Source of the DNA: Microvirga vignae
GTDB lineage: Bacteria > Pseudomonadota > Alphaproteobacteria > Rhizobiales > Beijerinckiaceae
Direction: 5' to 3'
Assembly (NCBI RefSeq): GCF_001017175.1
Contig: NZ_LCYG01000023.1
Coordinates: 1-64,000, forward strand
Length of the DNA: 64,000 nucleotides
A model generated the notes under the pieces. The model was given only the letters and a program-made list of their open reading frames with translations, did not search any database and was not told the origin of the DNA. The position numbers were made by a program, and so were the translations under genes. Of this stretch, positions 24,144-35,665 are shown piece by piece. Position 1 is the first letter of the stretch. Every line of letters starts with the position of its first letter.

Positions 24144-26570
24144 TTAGTGTGCAACGACTCCGGCTCCGTCGTCCTCGACGGCGGGCTTGGGGCCCTTGAG
24201 GACCGAAGCTTCGTCCCACTCGATCGGCTCAGGCACGCGCACGAGGGCATGCTGGAGCACCTGATCCATCGTGGAGACCGGGACGATCTCCAGGCCGTTC
24301 TTCACGCTCGCCGGGATGTCGACCAGATCCTTGGCGTTCTCCTCAGGGATCAAGACCTTCTTGAGGCCGCCGCGAAGGGCCGCCAGGAGCTTTTCCTTCA
24401 AGCCGCCGATGGGCAGCACCCTGCCCCGCAGCGTGACCTCGCCCGTCATGGCGATATCGCGGCGAACCGGAATACCGGTGATGACAGAGACGATGGCGGT
24501 CGCCATGGCGATACCGGCGGACGGACCATCCTTCGGCGTCGCGCCTTCCGGCACGTGCACGTGGATGTCGCGCCGATCGAACAGCGGCGGCTCGACGCCG
24601 AAGGCAACCGCACGGGAGCGGACGTAGGACGCCGCGGCCGAAATCGATTCCTTCATGACGTCACGCAGGTTGCCCGTGACGGTCATCTTGCCCTTGCCCG
24701 GCATCATGATGCCTTCGATGGTAAGCAGCTCGCCCCCCACCTCGGTCCAGGCAAGACCCGTAACCGTACCGACCGAATCCTCCGTCTCGGCCTCGCCGTA
24801 GCGATAGCGCGGGGGACCAAGGAAGTCCGGCAGGTTCTCCGTGGTGACCTCGACGGACGGGACCTTGGAGAGAAGGATCTCCTTCACCGCCTTGCGGACG
24901 AGATTGTTGATCTCGCGCTCGAGGTTACGCACACCCGCCTCGCGGGTGTAGCGGCGGATCAGCATGAGCAGAGCATCATCGCCGATCTTCCACTCCTTCT
25001 CCGCCAAGCCATGCTTCTGCATGGACGACAGGATCAGGTGCGTGCGGGCAATCTCGGCCTTCTCTTCCTCGGTGTAACCCGCGATACGGATCACTTCCAT
25101 ACGGTCGAGAAGCGGGCTGGGAATGTTGAGCGTGTTGGCCGTCGTCACGAACATCACGTTGGAGAGATCGTAATCGACCTCCAGGTAATGATCATTGAAC
25201 GAGTTGTTCTGCTCAGGGTCGAGAACCTCCAGCAAGGCAGCCGACGGATCGCCGCGGAAGTCCATGCCCATCTTGTCGATCTCGTCGAGCAGGATGAGCG
25301 GGTTGGACGTCTTGGCCTTGCGCATCGACTGGATGATCTTGCCGGGCATCGAGCCGATATAGGTCCGGCGGTGACCGCGGATTTCCGACTCGTCACGGAC
25401 GCCGCCGAGCGACATGCGCACGAACTCGCGCCCCGTGGCCTTGGCGATCGACTTGCCGAGCGAGGTCTTACCGACGCCGGGAGGACCGACGAGGCAGAGG
25501 ATCGGACCCGTGAGCTTGTTGGCGCGCTGCTGCACGGCCAGGTACTCGACGATGCGCTCCTTGACCTTGTCGAGACCGTAATGATCGGAATCGAGAATGT
25601 CCTGAGCAGCCTTCAGATCCTTCTTCATCTTCGAGCGGCGGCCCCACGGAATGCCGAGCAACCAATCGAGATAGTTGCGCACGACGGTCGCTTCCGCGGA
25701 CATGGGCGACATCTGGCGGAGCTTCTTCAGCTCGCCGAGCGCCTTTTCGCGGGCTTCCTTCGTGAACTTGGTCTTTTCGATCTTCTCTTCGAGCTCGGCC
25801 AACTCGTCGCGACCTTCGTCGTCGCCGAGTTCTTTCTGGATCGCCTTCATCTGCTCGTTGAGATAGTACTCGCGCTGCGTCTTCTCCATCTGACGCTTCA
25901 CGCGAGTCCGGATGCGCTTCTCGACCTGCAGGACGGAGATTTCGCTCTCCATCATGCCGAGCACCTTCTCGAGGCGCTGCGCAACGGTCGGCGTCTCCAG
26001 GATCGCCTGCTTGTCGGCAATCTTGATGGCGAGGTGCGAAGCAATCGTATCGGCGAGCTTTGCGGGCTCGTCGATCTGGGTCACGGCGGAGACAACCTCC
26101 GGCGACACCTTCTTGTTGAGCTTCACGTAATTCTCGAACTCGGCCACCACCGAGCGAGCGAGAGCTTCGGCCTCGATCTGGTCGCCAAGGGATTCCGGAA
26201 GCACTTCGGCTTCGGCCTCGTAATATTCATCGGTGCGGACATAGGTCTTCACCTGCGCACGGCTCGCACCCTCGACCAGTACCTTCACCGTGCCGTCGGG
26301 CAGCTTGAGGAGCTGGAGCACGTTGGCAAGCGTACCGACCTTGTAGATCGCGTCCGTAGCGGGATCGTCATCCGTCGCATCGATCTGCGTTGCGAGCAGG
26401 ATGTGACGGTCGTTCTTGACCACTTCCTCAAGCGCGCGGATCGACTTCTCGCGACCGACGAAAAGCGGAACGATCATGTGCGGGAAGACGACGATGTCGC
26501 GAAGAGGCAGAACCGCATAGGTTCCGGTCGAGCCCGGGACAACAGGCTGACGTGGCTTCGACTGTGTCAT
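24144..26570 (-). CDS. lon: ATP-dependent protease Lon (LonA)
   Basis: 808 aa, full length. The N-terminal substrate-recognition domain starts [21 protein letters not shown]. The AAA+ core has Walker [10 protein letters not shown] and Walker [10 protein letters not shown]. The C-terminal protease domain has the Ser in [14 protein letters not shown] and the Lys in [10 protein letters not shown], the Lon Ser-Lys dyad. It degrades misfolded and regulatory proteins in the cytoplasm. The ATG lies after AAGGA. It sits downstream of clpX with a 230-bp gap that holds a heat-shock-type promoter candidate. Confidence 0.98.
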   Translation of the reverse strand: MTQSKPRQPVVPGSTGTYAVLPLRDIVVFPHMIVPLFVGREKSIRALEEVVKNDRHILLATQIDATDDDPATDAIYKVGTLANVLQLLKLPDGTVKVLVEGASRAQVKTYVRTDEYYEAEAEVLPESLGDQIEAEALARSVVAEFENYVKLNKKVSPEVVSAVTQIDEPAKLADTIASHLAIKIADKQAILETPTVAQRLEKVLGMMESEISVLQVEKRIRTRVKRQMEKTQREYYLNEQMKAIQKELGDDEGRDELAELEEKIEKTKFTKEAREKALGELKKLRQMSPMSAEATVVRNYLDWLLGIPWGRRSKMKKDLKAAQDILDSDHYGLDKVKERIVEYLAVQQRANKLTGPILCLVGPPGVGKTSLGKSIAKATGREFVRMSLGGVRDESEIRGHRRTYIGSMPGKIIQSMRKAKTSNPLILLDEIDKMGMDFRGDPSAALLEVLDPEQNNSFNDHYLEVDYDLSNVMFVTTANTLNIPSPLLDRMEVIRIAGYTEEEKAEIARTHLILSSMQKHGLAEKEWKIGDDALLMLIRRYTREAGVRNLEREINNLVRKAVKEILLSKVPSVEVTTENLPDFLGPPRYRYGEAETEDSVGTVTGLAWTEVGGELLTIEGIMMPGKGKMTVTGNLRDVMKESISAAASYVRSRAVAFGVEPPLFDRRDIHVHVPEGATPKDGPSAGIAMATAIVSVITGIPVRRDIAMTGEVTLRGRVLPIGGLKEKLLAALRGGLKKVLIPEENAKDLVDIPASVKNGLEIVPVSTMDQVLQHALVRVPEPIEWDEASVLKGPKPAVEDDGAGVVAH

Positions 26571-26721
26571 GAGACAACATCCTTATGTATGCGTCCGGAG
26601 GGCCCCTTGAATAAGCTGGTTCCCGGACGGGATACCGGAATGCTCAGGCTTTTTTTATGGGCTGCATCCGGTACGTGGCGCCGTCCCTCGGGGGATGAGC
26701 GGACAGCCGCCACGCAAGTAA

Positions 26722-26752
26722 GTATGTGGCGTTGCAGAATACGCGTTTCAAG
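26722..26752 (-). promoter_or_regulatory. Candidate RpoH (heat-shock) promoter for lon
   Basis: On the minus strand, CTTGAAA (26752-26746) is followed after 16 nt by CCACATAC (26729-26722). This fits the alphaproteobacterial sigma-32 pattern CTTGAA-N16/17-CC-AT. It would give a leader of about 145 nt before the lon start. Function is inferred from position and motif only. Confidence 0.4.
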
Positions 26753-26800
26753 AACCGTGCCCGCAACGTCCTTCGTCATGAAGGGAGCCCCCTGAACCCC

Positions 26801-28069
26801 TTAAGCGCTGGCGCTCGCAGTCTGTTCGCTGCGGTCGCCATGGATGAAGAGCGGCTTGGCCTTGCCCTCCACCACCTCGGGGCCGATCACCACCTGCTCG
26901 ACGGAATCGAGGCCAGGCAGGTCGTACATGGTCTCCAGCAGGATGCCTTCCATGATGGAGCGCAGGCCGCGGGCACCCGTCTTCCGCTCGATCGCCTTGC
27001 GGGCGATGAGGGTCAGGGCCTCCTCCTGGAAGGTCAGCTGCACGTTCTCCATCTCGAAGAGACGCTGGTACTGCTTCACGAGAGCGTTCTTCGGCTCCTG
27101 CAGGATCTTCTTCAGGGCTTCCTCGTCGAGGTCCTCCAGCGTCGCCAAGACGGGCAGACGGCCAACGAATTCGGGGATGAGGCCGAACTTCAGGAGATCC
27201 TCGGGCTCCACCTCGCGGAAGATCTCGCCCGTGCGGCGGTCATCCGGCGAGCTCACCGTGGCGCCGAAGCCGATGGATGTGCCCTTGCCGCGACCGGCGA
27301 TGATCCGCTCGAGGCCGGCAAAGGCGCCGCCGCAGATGAACAGGATGTTGGTCGTGTCCACCTGCAGGAATTCCTGCTGCGGGTGCTTGCGCCCACCCTG
27401 CGGAGGCACGGAGGCAACGGTGCCTTCCATGATCTTCAGGAGAGCCTGCTGCACGCCCTCGCCCGACACGTCGCGGGTGATCGACGGGTTGTCGGACTTG
27501 CGGGAGATCTTGTCGATCTCGTCGATATAGACGATGCCGCGCTGAGCCCGCTCGACGTTGTAGTCGGAGGCCTGGAGCAGCTTCAGAATGATGTTCTCGA
27601 CGTCCTCACCCACATAACCGGCTTCGGTCAGCGTCGTGGCGTCGGCCATGGTGAAAGGCACGTCCAGAATGCGGGCGAGCGTCTGCGCAAGCAGCGTCTT
27701 GCCCGAGCCGGTCGGACCGATCAGCAGGATGTTGGACTTCGCCAGTTCCACATCGTTGTGCTTCGTCGCGTGGGCCAGGCGCTTGTAATGGTTGTGGACC
27801 GCTACCGAGAGCACCTTCTTGGCGTGCTCCTGGCCGATCACGTAGTCATCCAGAACGCGGCTGATTTCCTTCGGGGTGGGCACGCCATCCCGGGACTTCA
27901 CGAGAGACGATTTCGACTCCTCGCGGATGATATCCATGCAGAGCTCGACGCATTCATCGCAGATGAAAACCGTCGGGCCAGCGATCAGCTTGCGAACCTC
28001 GTGCTGGCTCTTGCCGCAGAAGGAGCAGTACAGCGTGCTCTTGGAGTCGTTGCCGCCAGCCTTGGTCAT
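26801..28069 (-). CDS. clpX: ATP-dependent Clp protease unfoldase subunit ClpX
   Basis: 422 aa from the ATG at 28069, preceded by GGAGATGTGATA; a longer in-frame ORF begins 48 bp upstream without support. The N-terminal zinc-binding domain has cysteines at 15, 18, 37 and 40. The AAA+ module has [15 protein letters not shown], Walker [12 protein letters not shown], and pore-loop and sensor motifs. The IGF loop that docks on ClpP corresponds to [11 protein letters not shown]. It unfolds substrates for ClpP and follows clpP as in related genomes. Confidence 0.98.
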   Translation of the reverse strand: MTKAGGNDSKSTLYCSFCGKSQHEVRKLIAGPTVFICDECVELCMDIIREESKSSLVKSRDGVPTPKEISRVLDDYVIGQEHAKKVLSVAVHNHYKRLAHATKHNDVELAKSNILLIGPTGSGKTLLAQTLARILDVPFTMADATTLTEAGYVGEDVENIILKLLQASDYNVERAQRGIVYIDEIDKISRKSDNPSITRDVSGEGVQQALLKIMEGTVASVPPQGGRKHPQQEFLQVDTTNILFICGGAFAGLERIIAGRGKGTSIGFGATVSSPDDRRTGEIFREVEPEDLLKFGLIPEFVGRLPVLATLEDLDEEALKKILQEPKNALVKQYQRLFEMENVQLTFQEEALTLIARKAIERKTGARGLRSIMEGILLETMYDLPGLDSVEQVVIGPEVVEGKAKPLFIHGDRSEQTASASA

Positions 28070-28294
28070 TATCACATCTCCAATCCGTGCCGGGACGACC
28101 CTGCGCCGACCCCGCACCTCTTAAGTTATGAGCGTCAGAACTAATGAAAGGTTCCGACGCTAACAATTTTCACAGTCAAATCGCCTCGTTTCCCGAATCC
28201 ACATGCAATCACGGCCCGAGCGCGCGATCAACAGAAACGGGATTACAGGCCAAAAAGACGCACCTGAGGAGAATTTTTCCCCAGGTTTTAAGGA

Positions 28295-28927
28295 TTAGAC
28301 CGGGGTTGCCGCCGGCTCAGGACGCTTCTCGATCACCTGGTCGATGAGGCCGAACTCACGGGCAGCTTCCGCCGTCATGAAGTTGTCGCGCTCAAGGGCC
28401 CGGTCGATTTCGTCGTAGTTGCGGCCGGTATGACCCACATAGATCTCGTTGAGGCGGCGCTTGAGGGCTTCGCTCTCACGGGCGTGAATCATGATGTCCG
28501 TGACCTGACCCTGGTAACCGCCGGAGGGCTGGTGAACCATGATTCGAGCATTCGGGAGCGCAAAGCGCATGCCCTTCTCGCCTGCAGTCAGGAGAAGCGA
28601 ACCCATCGAGGCAGCCTGACCGACGCACAGCGTCGAAACCGGGCAGCGGATGAACTGCATGGTATCGTAAATCGACAGACCCGAGGTCACAACGCCGCCG
28701 GGCGAATTGATATAGAAGGAAATTTCCTTCTTCGGGTTCTCGGCCTCGAGGAAGAGAAGCTGCGCCACGATGAGCGAAGCCGAATAATCTTCGACCGGAC
28801 CCGTCAGAAAGATAATCCTCTCGCGCAGGAGGCGCGAATAGATGTCGAAGGCGCGCTCGCCGCGGTTCGACTGCTCGACCACCATGGGAACGAGCGTGTT
28901 GTTATAGAGCGCTACCGGATCTCTCAT
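28295..28927 (-). CDS. clpP: ATP-dependent Clp protease proteolytic subunit
   Basis: 210 aa. The catalytic triad is Ser107 (GQAASMGS), His132 (MVHQPSGG) and Asp181 (ALERDNFM). The usual N-terminal propeptide/axial loop region and the ClpP handle helix are present. The ATG follows GGAGCAGTGAGAC. It forms the tetradecameric peptidase with ClpX. The 225-bp gap to clpX contains no gene. Confidence 0.98.
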   Translation of the reverse strand: MRDPVALYNNTLVPMVVEQSNRGERAFDIYSRLLRERIIFLTGPVEDYSASLIVAQLLFLEAENPKKEISFYINSPGGVVTSGLSIYDTMQFIRCPVSTLCVGQAASMGSLLLTAGEKGMRFALPNARIMVHQPSGGYQGQVTDIMIHARESEALKRRLNEIYVGHTGRNYDEIDRALERDNFMTAEAAREFGLIDQVIEKRPEPAATPV

Positions 28928-28944
28928 GTCTCACTGCTCCAAAG

Positions 28945-28967
28945 CGGCCGCGCAAAATGCGCGGCCG
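28945..28967 (-). terminator. Perfect hairpin between tig and clpP
   Basis: CGGCCGCGCA and TGCGCGGCCG pair over 10 bp across a 3-nt loop. On the minus strand it is followed only by CTTTGG, so it may act as partial attenuation between tig and clpP rather than full termination. Confidence 0.5.
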
Positions 28968-29006
28968 TCTGATTGATGCAAGCTACGAGACGCTTGAGAT
29001 GAAGCG

Positions 29007-30401
29007 TTACTCGCTCTTGCTGGCTTTCTTACCGCCCTTACCCGTCGGCTTGGAATCGGTCTCGGCGTCATCGTCGCTGAAGAGAGCGTCCTTGGAAACC
29101 TTCTCTTCATCCACCTTCACCTGGGAGAGGATCTGGTCGACAACTTTCTCCTCGAACAGAGGAGCCCGGATTTCAGCTAGAGCCTGCGGGTTCTTTTGGT
29201 AGAACTCCCAGACCTGCCGCTCCTGGCCGGGATACTGGCGGACCCGCTCGATGAGGGCCTGAGTCACCTCGTCGTCGGAAATCTTGATATCGGACTTCTC
29301 GCCGATCTGTGCAAGGACCAAGCCGAGACGAACACGGCGCTCGGCGATCTTGCGATAGTCCGCCTTGGCCTCTTCCTCAGTGGTGTCCTCGTCGGCGAAG
29401 GTGCGGCCGTTCGACTTCATGTCGGCTTCGACCTGCGACCACACGGCAGCGAATTCCTGCTCGACCAGGGTCGGAGGCAACTCGAAGCTGTACTTGGCGT
29501 CGAGAGCGTCGAGGAGTTCCTTCTTCACCTTGCGCCGGGACTGAGTGTCGAAGTCGCGCTTGATGGCGTCGCGAATGGCTTCTTTGAGCTTGTCCAGGGA
29601 CTCCATGCCGAAGCCCTTGGCCATCTCGTCGTCGATCTTCAGCTCGCCGGGAGCCTCGATCTCCTTCACGATCACGTCGAACTCGGCGTCCTTGCCGGCC
29701 AGGTGCGCGGCCAGGTAGTTCTCCGGGAACTTGACCTTCACGAGCTTGGTGTCGCCAGCCTTCAGGCCGATGAGCTGCTCCTCGAAGCCCGGGATGAAGG
29801 TGTTCGAGCCGAGCTCCACACGGATGTCCTGGCCCTTGCCGCCCTCGAACTCGGCGCCGTCGATGCGGCCCACGAAGTCGACGACCACGCGGTCGCCGTC
29901 GGCCGATGCGCCGTCCTTCTTCTCGAAGGCGCGGTTCTGCTTGGCCATCCGTTCGAGCGACTCGGTGATCTCGGCATCGGAGACCTCAGCCACCGGCTTC
30001 TTCACGCTCACGCCGGAGAGATCCACCAGCTCGAACTCGGGGAGAACCTCGAGAGCCACGGTGAAAGCCAGATCGCCCTTGGCGTCCATGGCCTTCTCGA
30101 TCGTCTCCTTGTCCTCGGGGAACTGGATCTGGGGCTCGTGGGCGAGCTTCAGGCCGTTATCCTCGACGATCTTGCGGTTAGCCTCGTTGACGGCGTTCTG
30201 GAGAACGTCGGACATCACGGAACGGCCATAGACCTTGCGCAGATGGGCCGCCGGCACCTTGCCGGGGCGGAAGCCGTTCAGGCGCACGCGGCCCTTGATG
30301 TTGTTGAGTTCGTCGTTCAGGCGCTGCTCCAACTCGGTGGCCGGGAGCACGACCTTGAACTCTCGCTTCAAGCCTTGGGACAGTGTTTCCGTCACCTGCA
30401 T
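29007..30401 (-). CDS. tig: Trigger factor (ribosome-associated chaperone, PPIase)
   Basis: 464 aa. The N-terminal ribosome-binding domain has [16 protein letters not shown], containing the trigger-factor ribosome-docking signature (G-F-R-x-G-x-x-P). The central FKBP-type PPIase domain is about 150-245 ([30 protein letters not shown]). The C-terminal helical chaperone arms run to a charged, lysine-rich tail [10 protein letters not shown]. It cotranslationally folds nascent chains. It is the first gene of the tig-clpP-clpX-lon block. Confidence 0.98.
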   Translation of the reverse strand: MQVTETLSQGLKREFKVVLPATELEQRLNDELNNIKGRVRLNGFRPGKVPAAHLRKVYGRSVMSDVLQNAVNEANRKIVEDNGLKLAHEPQIQFPEDKETIEKAMDAKGDLAFTVALEVLPEFELVDLSGVSVKKPVAEVSDAEITESLERMAKQNRAFEKKDGASADGDRVVVDFVGRIDGAEFEGGKGQDIRVELGSNTFIPGFEEQLIGLKAGDTKLVKVKFPENYLAAHLAGKDAEFDVIVKEIEAPGELKIDDEMAKGFGMESLDKLKEAIRDAIKRDFDTQSRRKVKKELLDALDAKYSFELPPTLVEQEFAAVWSQVEADMKSNGRTFADEDTTEEEAKADYRKIAERRVRLGLVLAQIGEKSDIKISDDEVTQALIERVRQYPGQERQVWEFYQKNPQALAEIRAPLFEEKVVDQILSQVKVDEEKVSKDALFSDDDAETDSKPTGKGGKKASKSE

Positions 30402-30509
30402 TGTTCTATTCGCCTTCGTTCACTCGAAAAATTGATGTTAGGCTCCGGCCGATGCGGCAATAGTGCCGTCAACCAGTTGCCAGGAGCCTCCGGACCCAAT
30501 CCTGACGAT

Positions 30510-30594
30510 TGGTGCGGGCGGAGGGAGTCGAACCCCCACGACTTGCGTCGCTGGAACCTAAATCCAGTGCGTCTACCAGTTCCGCCACGCCCGC
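30510..30594 (-). tRNA. tRNA-Leu (anticodon TAG)
   Basis: The minus strand folds as a class II tRNA: acceptor GCGGGCG/CGCCCGC, anticodon stem CTGGA/TCCAG with loop TTTAGGT (TAG), long variable arm, T-arm GGTTCGACTCC and an encoded CCA. 85 nt. Confidence 0.95.
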
Positions 30595-30761
30595 CTGGGA
30601 GCAGCACGATACACGCGCCCCTCTTCCGGGACGCGGCTCTATAGCACGCTTGGCGCGCCATGCATCAAAAAAGTTCGTGTGGTCTGAGGCGGCAACCGAA
30701 CTTGGCCTTTACCGTTCAAGAAGATACCCCCTAGGCTCGATTTCCCTCGCGAGTTCTCCCG

Positions 30762-32120
30762 ATGATCACCCGCCGCACCGCCACCGCAGGCCTTGCCACC
30801 ACACTGATCGGCCTGGCGGGACGGGCGGGAGCCCAGACAGCCTCCCCGCCAGTTGCAGATGGCCACAACGGCAACGGGCTTCGGTGGACCGTCACCGCAA
30901 AGCCCGCAGCGCTGCGCCTGCGCCCGGATGCGGCGAAGGAAGCCGACCTCTGGACCTTCAATGGCGAACTGGCCCCTGTGTTCAGCCTGAAACAGGGGAC
31001 GGATGTGCGGCTTTCTCTGAAGAACGAGACCGCCCTGCCCCTATCCCTGCACTTTCATGGTGTTCGGGTTCCGAATTCCATGGATGGTGTCGGCGGCCTG
31101 ACCCGGAAGCCCGTCGCCCCCCGCGAGAGCTTCGATTACACCTTCACCCCGCCCGATGCGGGCACCTTCCTGATCCGCCCCTGCGTCCTGGGCGGCAGCG
31201 CCGAGCCTATGGAGCGCGGGCTGTCGGCCTTCCTGATCGTCGAGGAAGCCAATCCTCCCCAGGTCGATCAGGACATCACACTTCTTGTGGACGATTGGGC
31301 TCTCGCCGACGACGGCAGCCTTTCTCTCGCCGAGCCCGCCCCTGCAGGGCGTCTCGGCAATTTCCTGTCTCTGAATGGCAAGCCGGCCCCTCAGCAGATC
31401 AAGGCCCCGCCTGGCGGACGAATCCGACTTCGGCTTGCCAATGCCTGCAATGCGCGTGCCATGCGCCTGCGCTTCGACGGAGTGAGGGCCTATGTGATCG
31501 CCGTGGATGGGCAGCCCTCCAGCACCTTCGAGCCATTGAAGGCCATGCTGCCTTTTGCGCCCGGCAACCGTTATGACCTCCTGATCGACCTGCCGGCTGA
31601 ATCGGGCCGGAGCGGCACCGTGATTGCCCAAATCGGCAACGGGTTCCCGCTTGCCGAGATCATGACGGATGGCGACACGCGCGAGAGCCAGCCGCCCATC
31701 GCTCCGCTGCCGCCCAATCCCAAGCTGCCGGATGCTATCAGGCTCCAGGACGCCACGCGCAGGGATGTGGTGATCAGGGGCGATCCTAAGACCTCGAACG
31801 CGCCTTGGACCGTCAATGGAGCTGCAGGCAAGCCCTCGGACGCGCCTCTCGTGAAGGTCAGGCGCGGCACGCCCGTGGTCCTGGCCTTGAGAAACGAGAC
31901 TGCCTTCCTCCAGTCGATGCACCTGCACGGCCATTCATTCCGGCTCCTGCACCCGCTCGACGACGGCTGGGAGCCCTATTGGCTGGACACGGTCCAGGTG
32001 CCTGAGAACAGGACGGTCCGCATCGCCTTCGTGGCCGACAATCCCGGCAGGTGGCTTCTCGCCTCGACCGTGATGGAGCGGTTCGACGCGGGTCTGTGGA
32101 CTTGGATCGAGGTCAGTTGA
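30762..32120 (+). CDS. Multicopper-oxidase-fold protein lacking most copper ligands
   Basis: 452 aa with a Tat-type signal (MITRRTATAGLATTLIGLAG). Three cupredoxin domains can be followed. Motif 1 HFHG (97-100) and motif 3 HLHG (387-390) are kept. The HSH of motif 2 is replaced by FLIRPCVLGG (136-145), the T1 histidine before HLHG is Gln384, and the HCHxxxH block is LLASTVMERFDAGL (432-445). No type 1 copper centre and at most a remnant of the trinuclear site can form, so laccase activity is unlikely. A structural role like FtsP/SufI is possible. The 3' end overlaps nnr by 8 bp in convergent orientation. Confidence 0.85.
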   Translation: MITRRTATAGLATTLIGLAGRAGAQTASPPVADGHNGNGLRWTVTAKPAALRLRPDAAKEADLWTFNGELAPVFSLKQGTDVRLSLKNETALPLSLHFHGVRVPNSMDGVGGLTRKPVAPRESFDYTFTPPDAGTFLIRPCVLGGSAEPMERGLSAFLIVEEANPPQVDQDITLLVDDWALADDGSLSLAEPAPAGRLGNFLSLNGKPAPQQIKAPPGGRIRLRLANACNARAMRLRFDGVRAYVIAVDGQPSSTFEPLKAMLPFAPGNRYDLLIDLPAESGRSGTVIAQIGNGFPLAEIMTDGDTRESQPPIAPLPPNPKLPDAIRLQDATRRDVVIRGDPKTSNAPWTVNGAAGKPSDAPLVKVRRGTPVVLALRNETAFLQSMHLHGHSFRLLHPLDDGWEPYWLDTVQVPENRTVRIAFVADNPGRWLLASTVMERFDAGLWTWIEVS

Positions 32121-33615
32121 GCAGCTTGCGGAGAACGCCCGGCACCAGCTCGGCGAGGTCTTCGGCAATCAGCCCCGGCCCGAAGCTCGCGCCCGCCTCT
32201 GCATGGATCCAGACACCCGCACTGGCGGCTTCGAAAGGCGGCATTCCCTGGGCCATGAGCCCGGCGATGATGCCGCACAGCGTATCGCCCGTGCCTGCCG
32301 TGCCGAGATAAGGAGTGCCGTTCTCGTTGATCGCGGCCCGGCCATCGGGAGAGGCGATGACCGTATCCGGCCCTTTCAGCACCACGACCGCGCCCGTATA
32401 GACCGCCGCGCGGTGCGCACGCTCGATTTTCGATTCCGGATCAAGGATATCCGGGTGGCCGTTGAACAAGCGCTTGAACTCGCCGTCGTGAGGCGTCAGC
32501 ACGGTCGGGGCATAATGGAAAGCCTGATGAAGCTCCGAGGCCAAGTCTTCGAAGGAGGTCAGAGCATCCGCATCGAGCACGAGGCTGCGGCGCGCATGAG
32601 CGGCAACGGCCACCATGGCACGGGTGCCGGAATGCACCCCGAGCGCCGGTCCCAGCACCAGGGCGTTGAGGCGCACATCCTGCAGAATATGATGGAGTCC
32701 CTCGGGGCCATCGCAGCCCCTGAGCATCACGGCGGTCAGCTGGGCCGCATTCACCCCAAGAGCCTCGGGCGGCGAGGCCACGGTGACAAGGCCCGATCCG
32801 ATCCGCAAGGCCGCCCGGGCGGCCAGCCGGGCTGCGCCGGTCCGGGTCGCACCGCCGGAGACCACAAGCGTGTGGCCACGGTCGTATTTATGAGATGAGA
32901 GCTCCGGTCTCGGCAGCTTGTCGAGCCAGAGAGAGGGAGCGTTGGCGAAGAGCTTTCCGCCCGATGCTGCAAGCGTCTTGCTGGTAATTCCGATGTCAGC
33001 GACCTCCACATCCCCGCTGAAAGCGCGTCCCGGCATCAGCAGATGGCAGGGCTTGCGGGCAGCAAAGGTCACCGTGCGCATGGCCCTAACTGCAACGCCC
33101 CTCACCCGGCCTGTGTCGCCATCGATGCCGGATGGCAGATCGACGGCCAGGATCGGCCTACCGGAAGCGTTCATGCGCTCGACGGCGGCGCGGGCCGAGC
33201 CATAGAGGTCACGTGCGATCCCGGTGCCAAACAGGGCATCGACGATCAGATCCGCCTCCGGAAAGGGCAAGTCCTCGGCGGCCTCGACCGGCCCCTTCCA
33301 ATCCTTCGCAGCCAGCGCGGCATCGCCCGAGAGCCGCTCCACATTTCCCAGCAATCCGAGGGAGACACGGTGGCCCTGCCGGACCAGCAGAGTCGCCACG
33401 ACGAAGCCATCGCCTCCATTTTGCCCAGGGCCGGCAGCAACGACCACCTTCGCCTCTTTCGTGAGCATTTCGGCAGCAGCTTTGGCGACGGCACCGCCGG
33501 CGCGTCGCATGAGTTCGATGCCCGGGATGCCCGCTGCGATGCTCGCAGCGTCCGCTTGCTTCATTTCTTGGGACCGAAGGACGAGTTCAGGGGGCATTTC
33601 GAGCCTCAAAATCAT
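32113..33615 (-). CDS. nnr: Bifunctional NAD(P)HX epimerase/dehydratase
   Basis: 500 aa from an ATG at 33615, or 494 from the ATG at 33597, which has the better ribosome site (GAGG, 6 nt). The ORF extends further upstream without support. The N-terminal YjeF_N epimerase domain (about 1-210) has GPGQNGGDGFVVATLL and ILAVDLPSGIDGDTG. The C-terminal ADP/ATP-dependent dehydratase domain has VLTPHDGEFKRLF and the nucleotide loop NGTPYLGTAGTGDTLCGIIAG. It repairs hydrated NAD(P)H. It is divergent from glnB. Confidence 0.95.
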   Translation of the reverse strand: MILRLEMPPELVLRSQEMKQADAASIAAGIPGIELMRRAGGAVAKAAAEMLTKEAKVVVAAGPGQNGGDGFVVATLLVRQGHRVSLGLLGNVERLSGDAALAAKDWKGPVEAAEDLPFPEADLIVDALFGTGIARDLYGSARAAVERMNASGRPILAVDLPSGIDGDTGRVRGVAVRAMRTVTFAARKPCHLLMPGRAFSGDVEVADIGITSKTLAASGGKLFANAPSLWLDKLPRPELSSHKYDRGHTLVVSGGATRTGAARLAARAALRIGSGLVTVASPPEALGVNAAQLTAVMLRGCDGPEGLHHILQDVRLNALVLGPALGVHSGTRAMVAVAAHARRSLVLDADALTSFEDLASELHQAFHYAPTVLTPHDGEFKRLFNGHPDILDPESKIERAHRAAVYTGAVVVLKGPDTVIASPDGRAAINENGTPYLGTAGTGDTLCGIIAGLMAQGMPPFEAASAGVWIHAEAGASFGPGLIAEDLAELVPGVLRKLLN

Positions 33616-33744
33616 TGCTCGGAGCCCCTTTGCTGCCGAAATCCGCACATGCACAAACTTTGAGCAGGAAGTGCCTTCGAGGGGTGCAATTCTGCCCGGT
33701 TTGAATCGTAGAGGCCATGGAAGGCACCCCTGTCCTGGTGCTAA

Positions 33745-34116
<372 letters not shown>

Positions 34117-34181
34117 GCTCCCCCATCACAAGCCAAGGCTGAAAAAGCCGAGGACAATCAAGGGCAGAAGAGGACTACGAC

Positions 34182-35591
34182 ATGCAGACCGCCAAGGATG
34201 TGCTCAAGGCGATCAAAGATAACGACGTCAAATACGTCGACTTCCGGTTCACGGATCCGCGCGGCAAGTGGCAGCACGTGACCTTCGACGTCTCGATGGT
34301 CGATGAGGACCTGCTCGCCGACGGCATCATGTTCGACGGCTCGTCCATCGCCGGCTGGAAGGCGATCAACGAATCCGACATGACTCTCATGCCCGACCCG
34401 ACGACGGCCCAGATGGACCCGTTCTTCTCGGCAGCCACCATGTCGATCAACTGCGACATTCTCGAGCCGGCGACGGGCGAGCCCTACAACCGCGACCCGC
34501 GCGGCATCGCCAAGAAGGCAGAGGCCTACCTCAGGTCCACCGGCATCGCCGACACGGTGTATGTGGGCCCCGAGGCTGAGTTCTTCGTGTTCGACGACGT
34601 GAAGTTCATGGCCGACCCCTACAACACCGGCTTCAAGCTCGACTCGTCCGAGCTGCCGATCAACGGCGACACGGCTTACGAGGGCGGCAACCTCGGCCAC
34701 CGCATCCCGACCAAGGGCGGCTACTTCCCGGTTCCCCCGCTGGATTCCGCTCAGGACATGCGCAGCGAAATGCTCGCCGCCATGAAGGCCATGGGCGTGA
34801 CGGTCGAGAAGCACCACCACGAGGTGGCTTCCGCCCAGCACGAACTCGGCACGAAGTTCAACACGCTCGTCCGCACCGCCGACGAGATGCAGATCTACAA
34901 GTACTGCATCCACAACGTCGCCCAATCCTACGGCAAGACGGCCACCTTCATGCCGAAGCCGGTCTACGGCGACAACGGCTCGGGCATGCACGTGCACCAG
35001 TCGCTCTGGAAGGGCGGCAAGCCCCTCTTCGCCGGCAACAAGTATGCCGACCTCTCCCAGGAGTGCCTGTGGTACATCGGCGGCATCATCAAGCACGCCA
35101 AGGCCCTGAACGCCTTCACCAACCCGTCGACGAACTCCTACAAGCGTCTCGTCCCGGGCTACGAGGCTCCGGTTCTGCTGGCCTATTCGGCTCGTAACCG
35201 TTCGGCTTCCTGCCGCATTCCGTGGACGACTTCGCCGAAGGCCAAGCGCGTCGAGGTTCGCTTCCCCGATCCGACCGCCAATCCGTACCTCGCTTTCGCG
35301 GCGATGCTGATGGCTGGTCTCGACGGCATCGTGAACAAGATCGATCCCGGCCAGGCGATGGACAAGGATCTCTACGATCTGCCCCCGAAGGAGCTGAAGA
35401 AGATCCCGACGGTTTGCGGCTCGCTCCGCGAAGCTCTCGCGAGCCTCGACAAGGACCGCGCGTTCCTCAAGGCCGGCGGCGTGTTCAACGACGACTTCAT
35501 CGACAGCTACATCGAGCTGAAGATGACCGAGGTCGCTCGCTTCGAGATGACCCCGCACCCGGTCGAGTTCCAGATGTACTACTCCTGCTAA
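34182..35591 (+). CDS. glnA: Glutamine synthetase type I
   Basis: 469 aa. The N-terminal beta-grasp domain ([19 protein letters not shown]) and catalytic motifs ([32 protein letters not shown]) are intact. The adenylylation site is Tyr398 in [10 protein letters not shown], typical of type I-beta enzymes under GlnE control. It makes glutamine from glutamate and ammonia in the cytoplasm. It follows glnB, is preceded by a purine-rich AGAAGAGGA site and is ended by a strong terminator. Confidence 0.98.
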   Translation: MQTAKDVLKAIKDNDVKYVDFRFTDPRGKWQHVTFDVSMVDEDLLADGIMFDGSSIAGWKAINESDMTLMPDPTTAQMDPFFSAATMSINCDILEPATGEPYNRDPRGIAKKAEAYLRSTGIADTVYVGPEAEFFVFDDVKFMADPYNTGFKLDSSELPINGDTAYEGGNLGHRIPTKGGYFPVPPLDSAQDMRSEMLAAMKAMGVTVEKHHHEVASAQHELGTKFNTLVRTADEMQIYKYCIHNVAQSYGKTATFMPKPVYGDNGSGMHVHQSLWKGGKPLFAGNKYADLSQECLWYIGGIIKHAKALNAFTNPSTNSYKRLVPGYEAPVLLAYSARNRSASCRIPWTTSPKAKRVEVRFPDPTANPYLAFAAMLMAGLDGIVNKIDPGQAMDKDLYDLPPKELKKIPTVCGSLREALASLDKDRAFLKAGGVFNDDFIDSYIELKMTEVARFEMTPHPVEFQMYYSC

Positions 35592-35636
35592 GCAGGACCG
35601 GAGATTCCTCCCGGCTGCAATTTCCGCAGCCTGCCT

Positions 35637-35665
35637 GCCGGAGCCCTCAAGGCTCCGGCTTTTTT
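35637..35665 (+). terminator. Rho-independent terminator of glnBA
   Basis: GCCGGAGCC and GGCTCCGGC form a 9-bp stem with loop CTCAA, followed by six T residues, 45 bp after the glnA stop. Confidence 0.93.

Noticed and set aside
24147-26795. 882-codon plus-strand ORF opposite lon
   Set aside because: It is the antisense shadow of lon; the His/Arg/Leu-rich translation has no family and the minus-strand gene is certain.
30762-32120. Active laccase or copper-resistance oxidase
   Set aside because: The HSH and HCH copper-ligand blocks are absent, so a functional oxidase centre cannot be supported.
33724-33742. GCACC-N8-GGTGC as an NtrC site upstream of glnB
   Set aside because: The spacing is wrong for the NtrC consensus (about 5 nt) and no clear sigma-54 GG-N10-GC element accompanies it.
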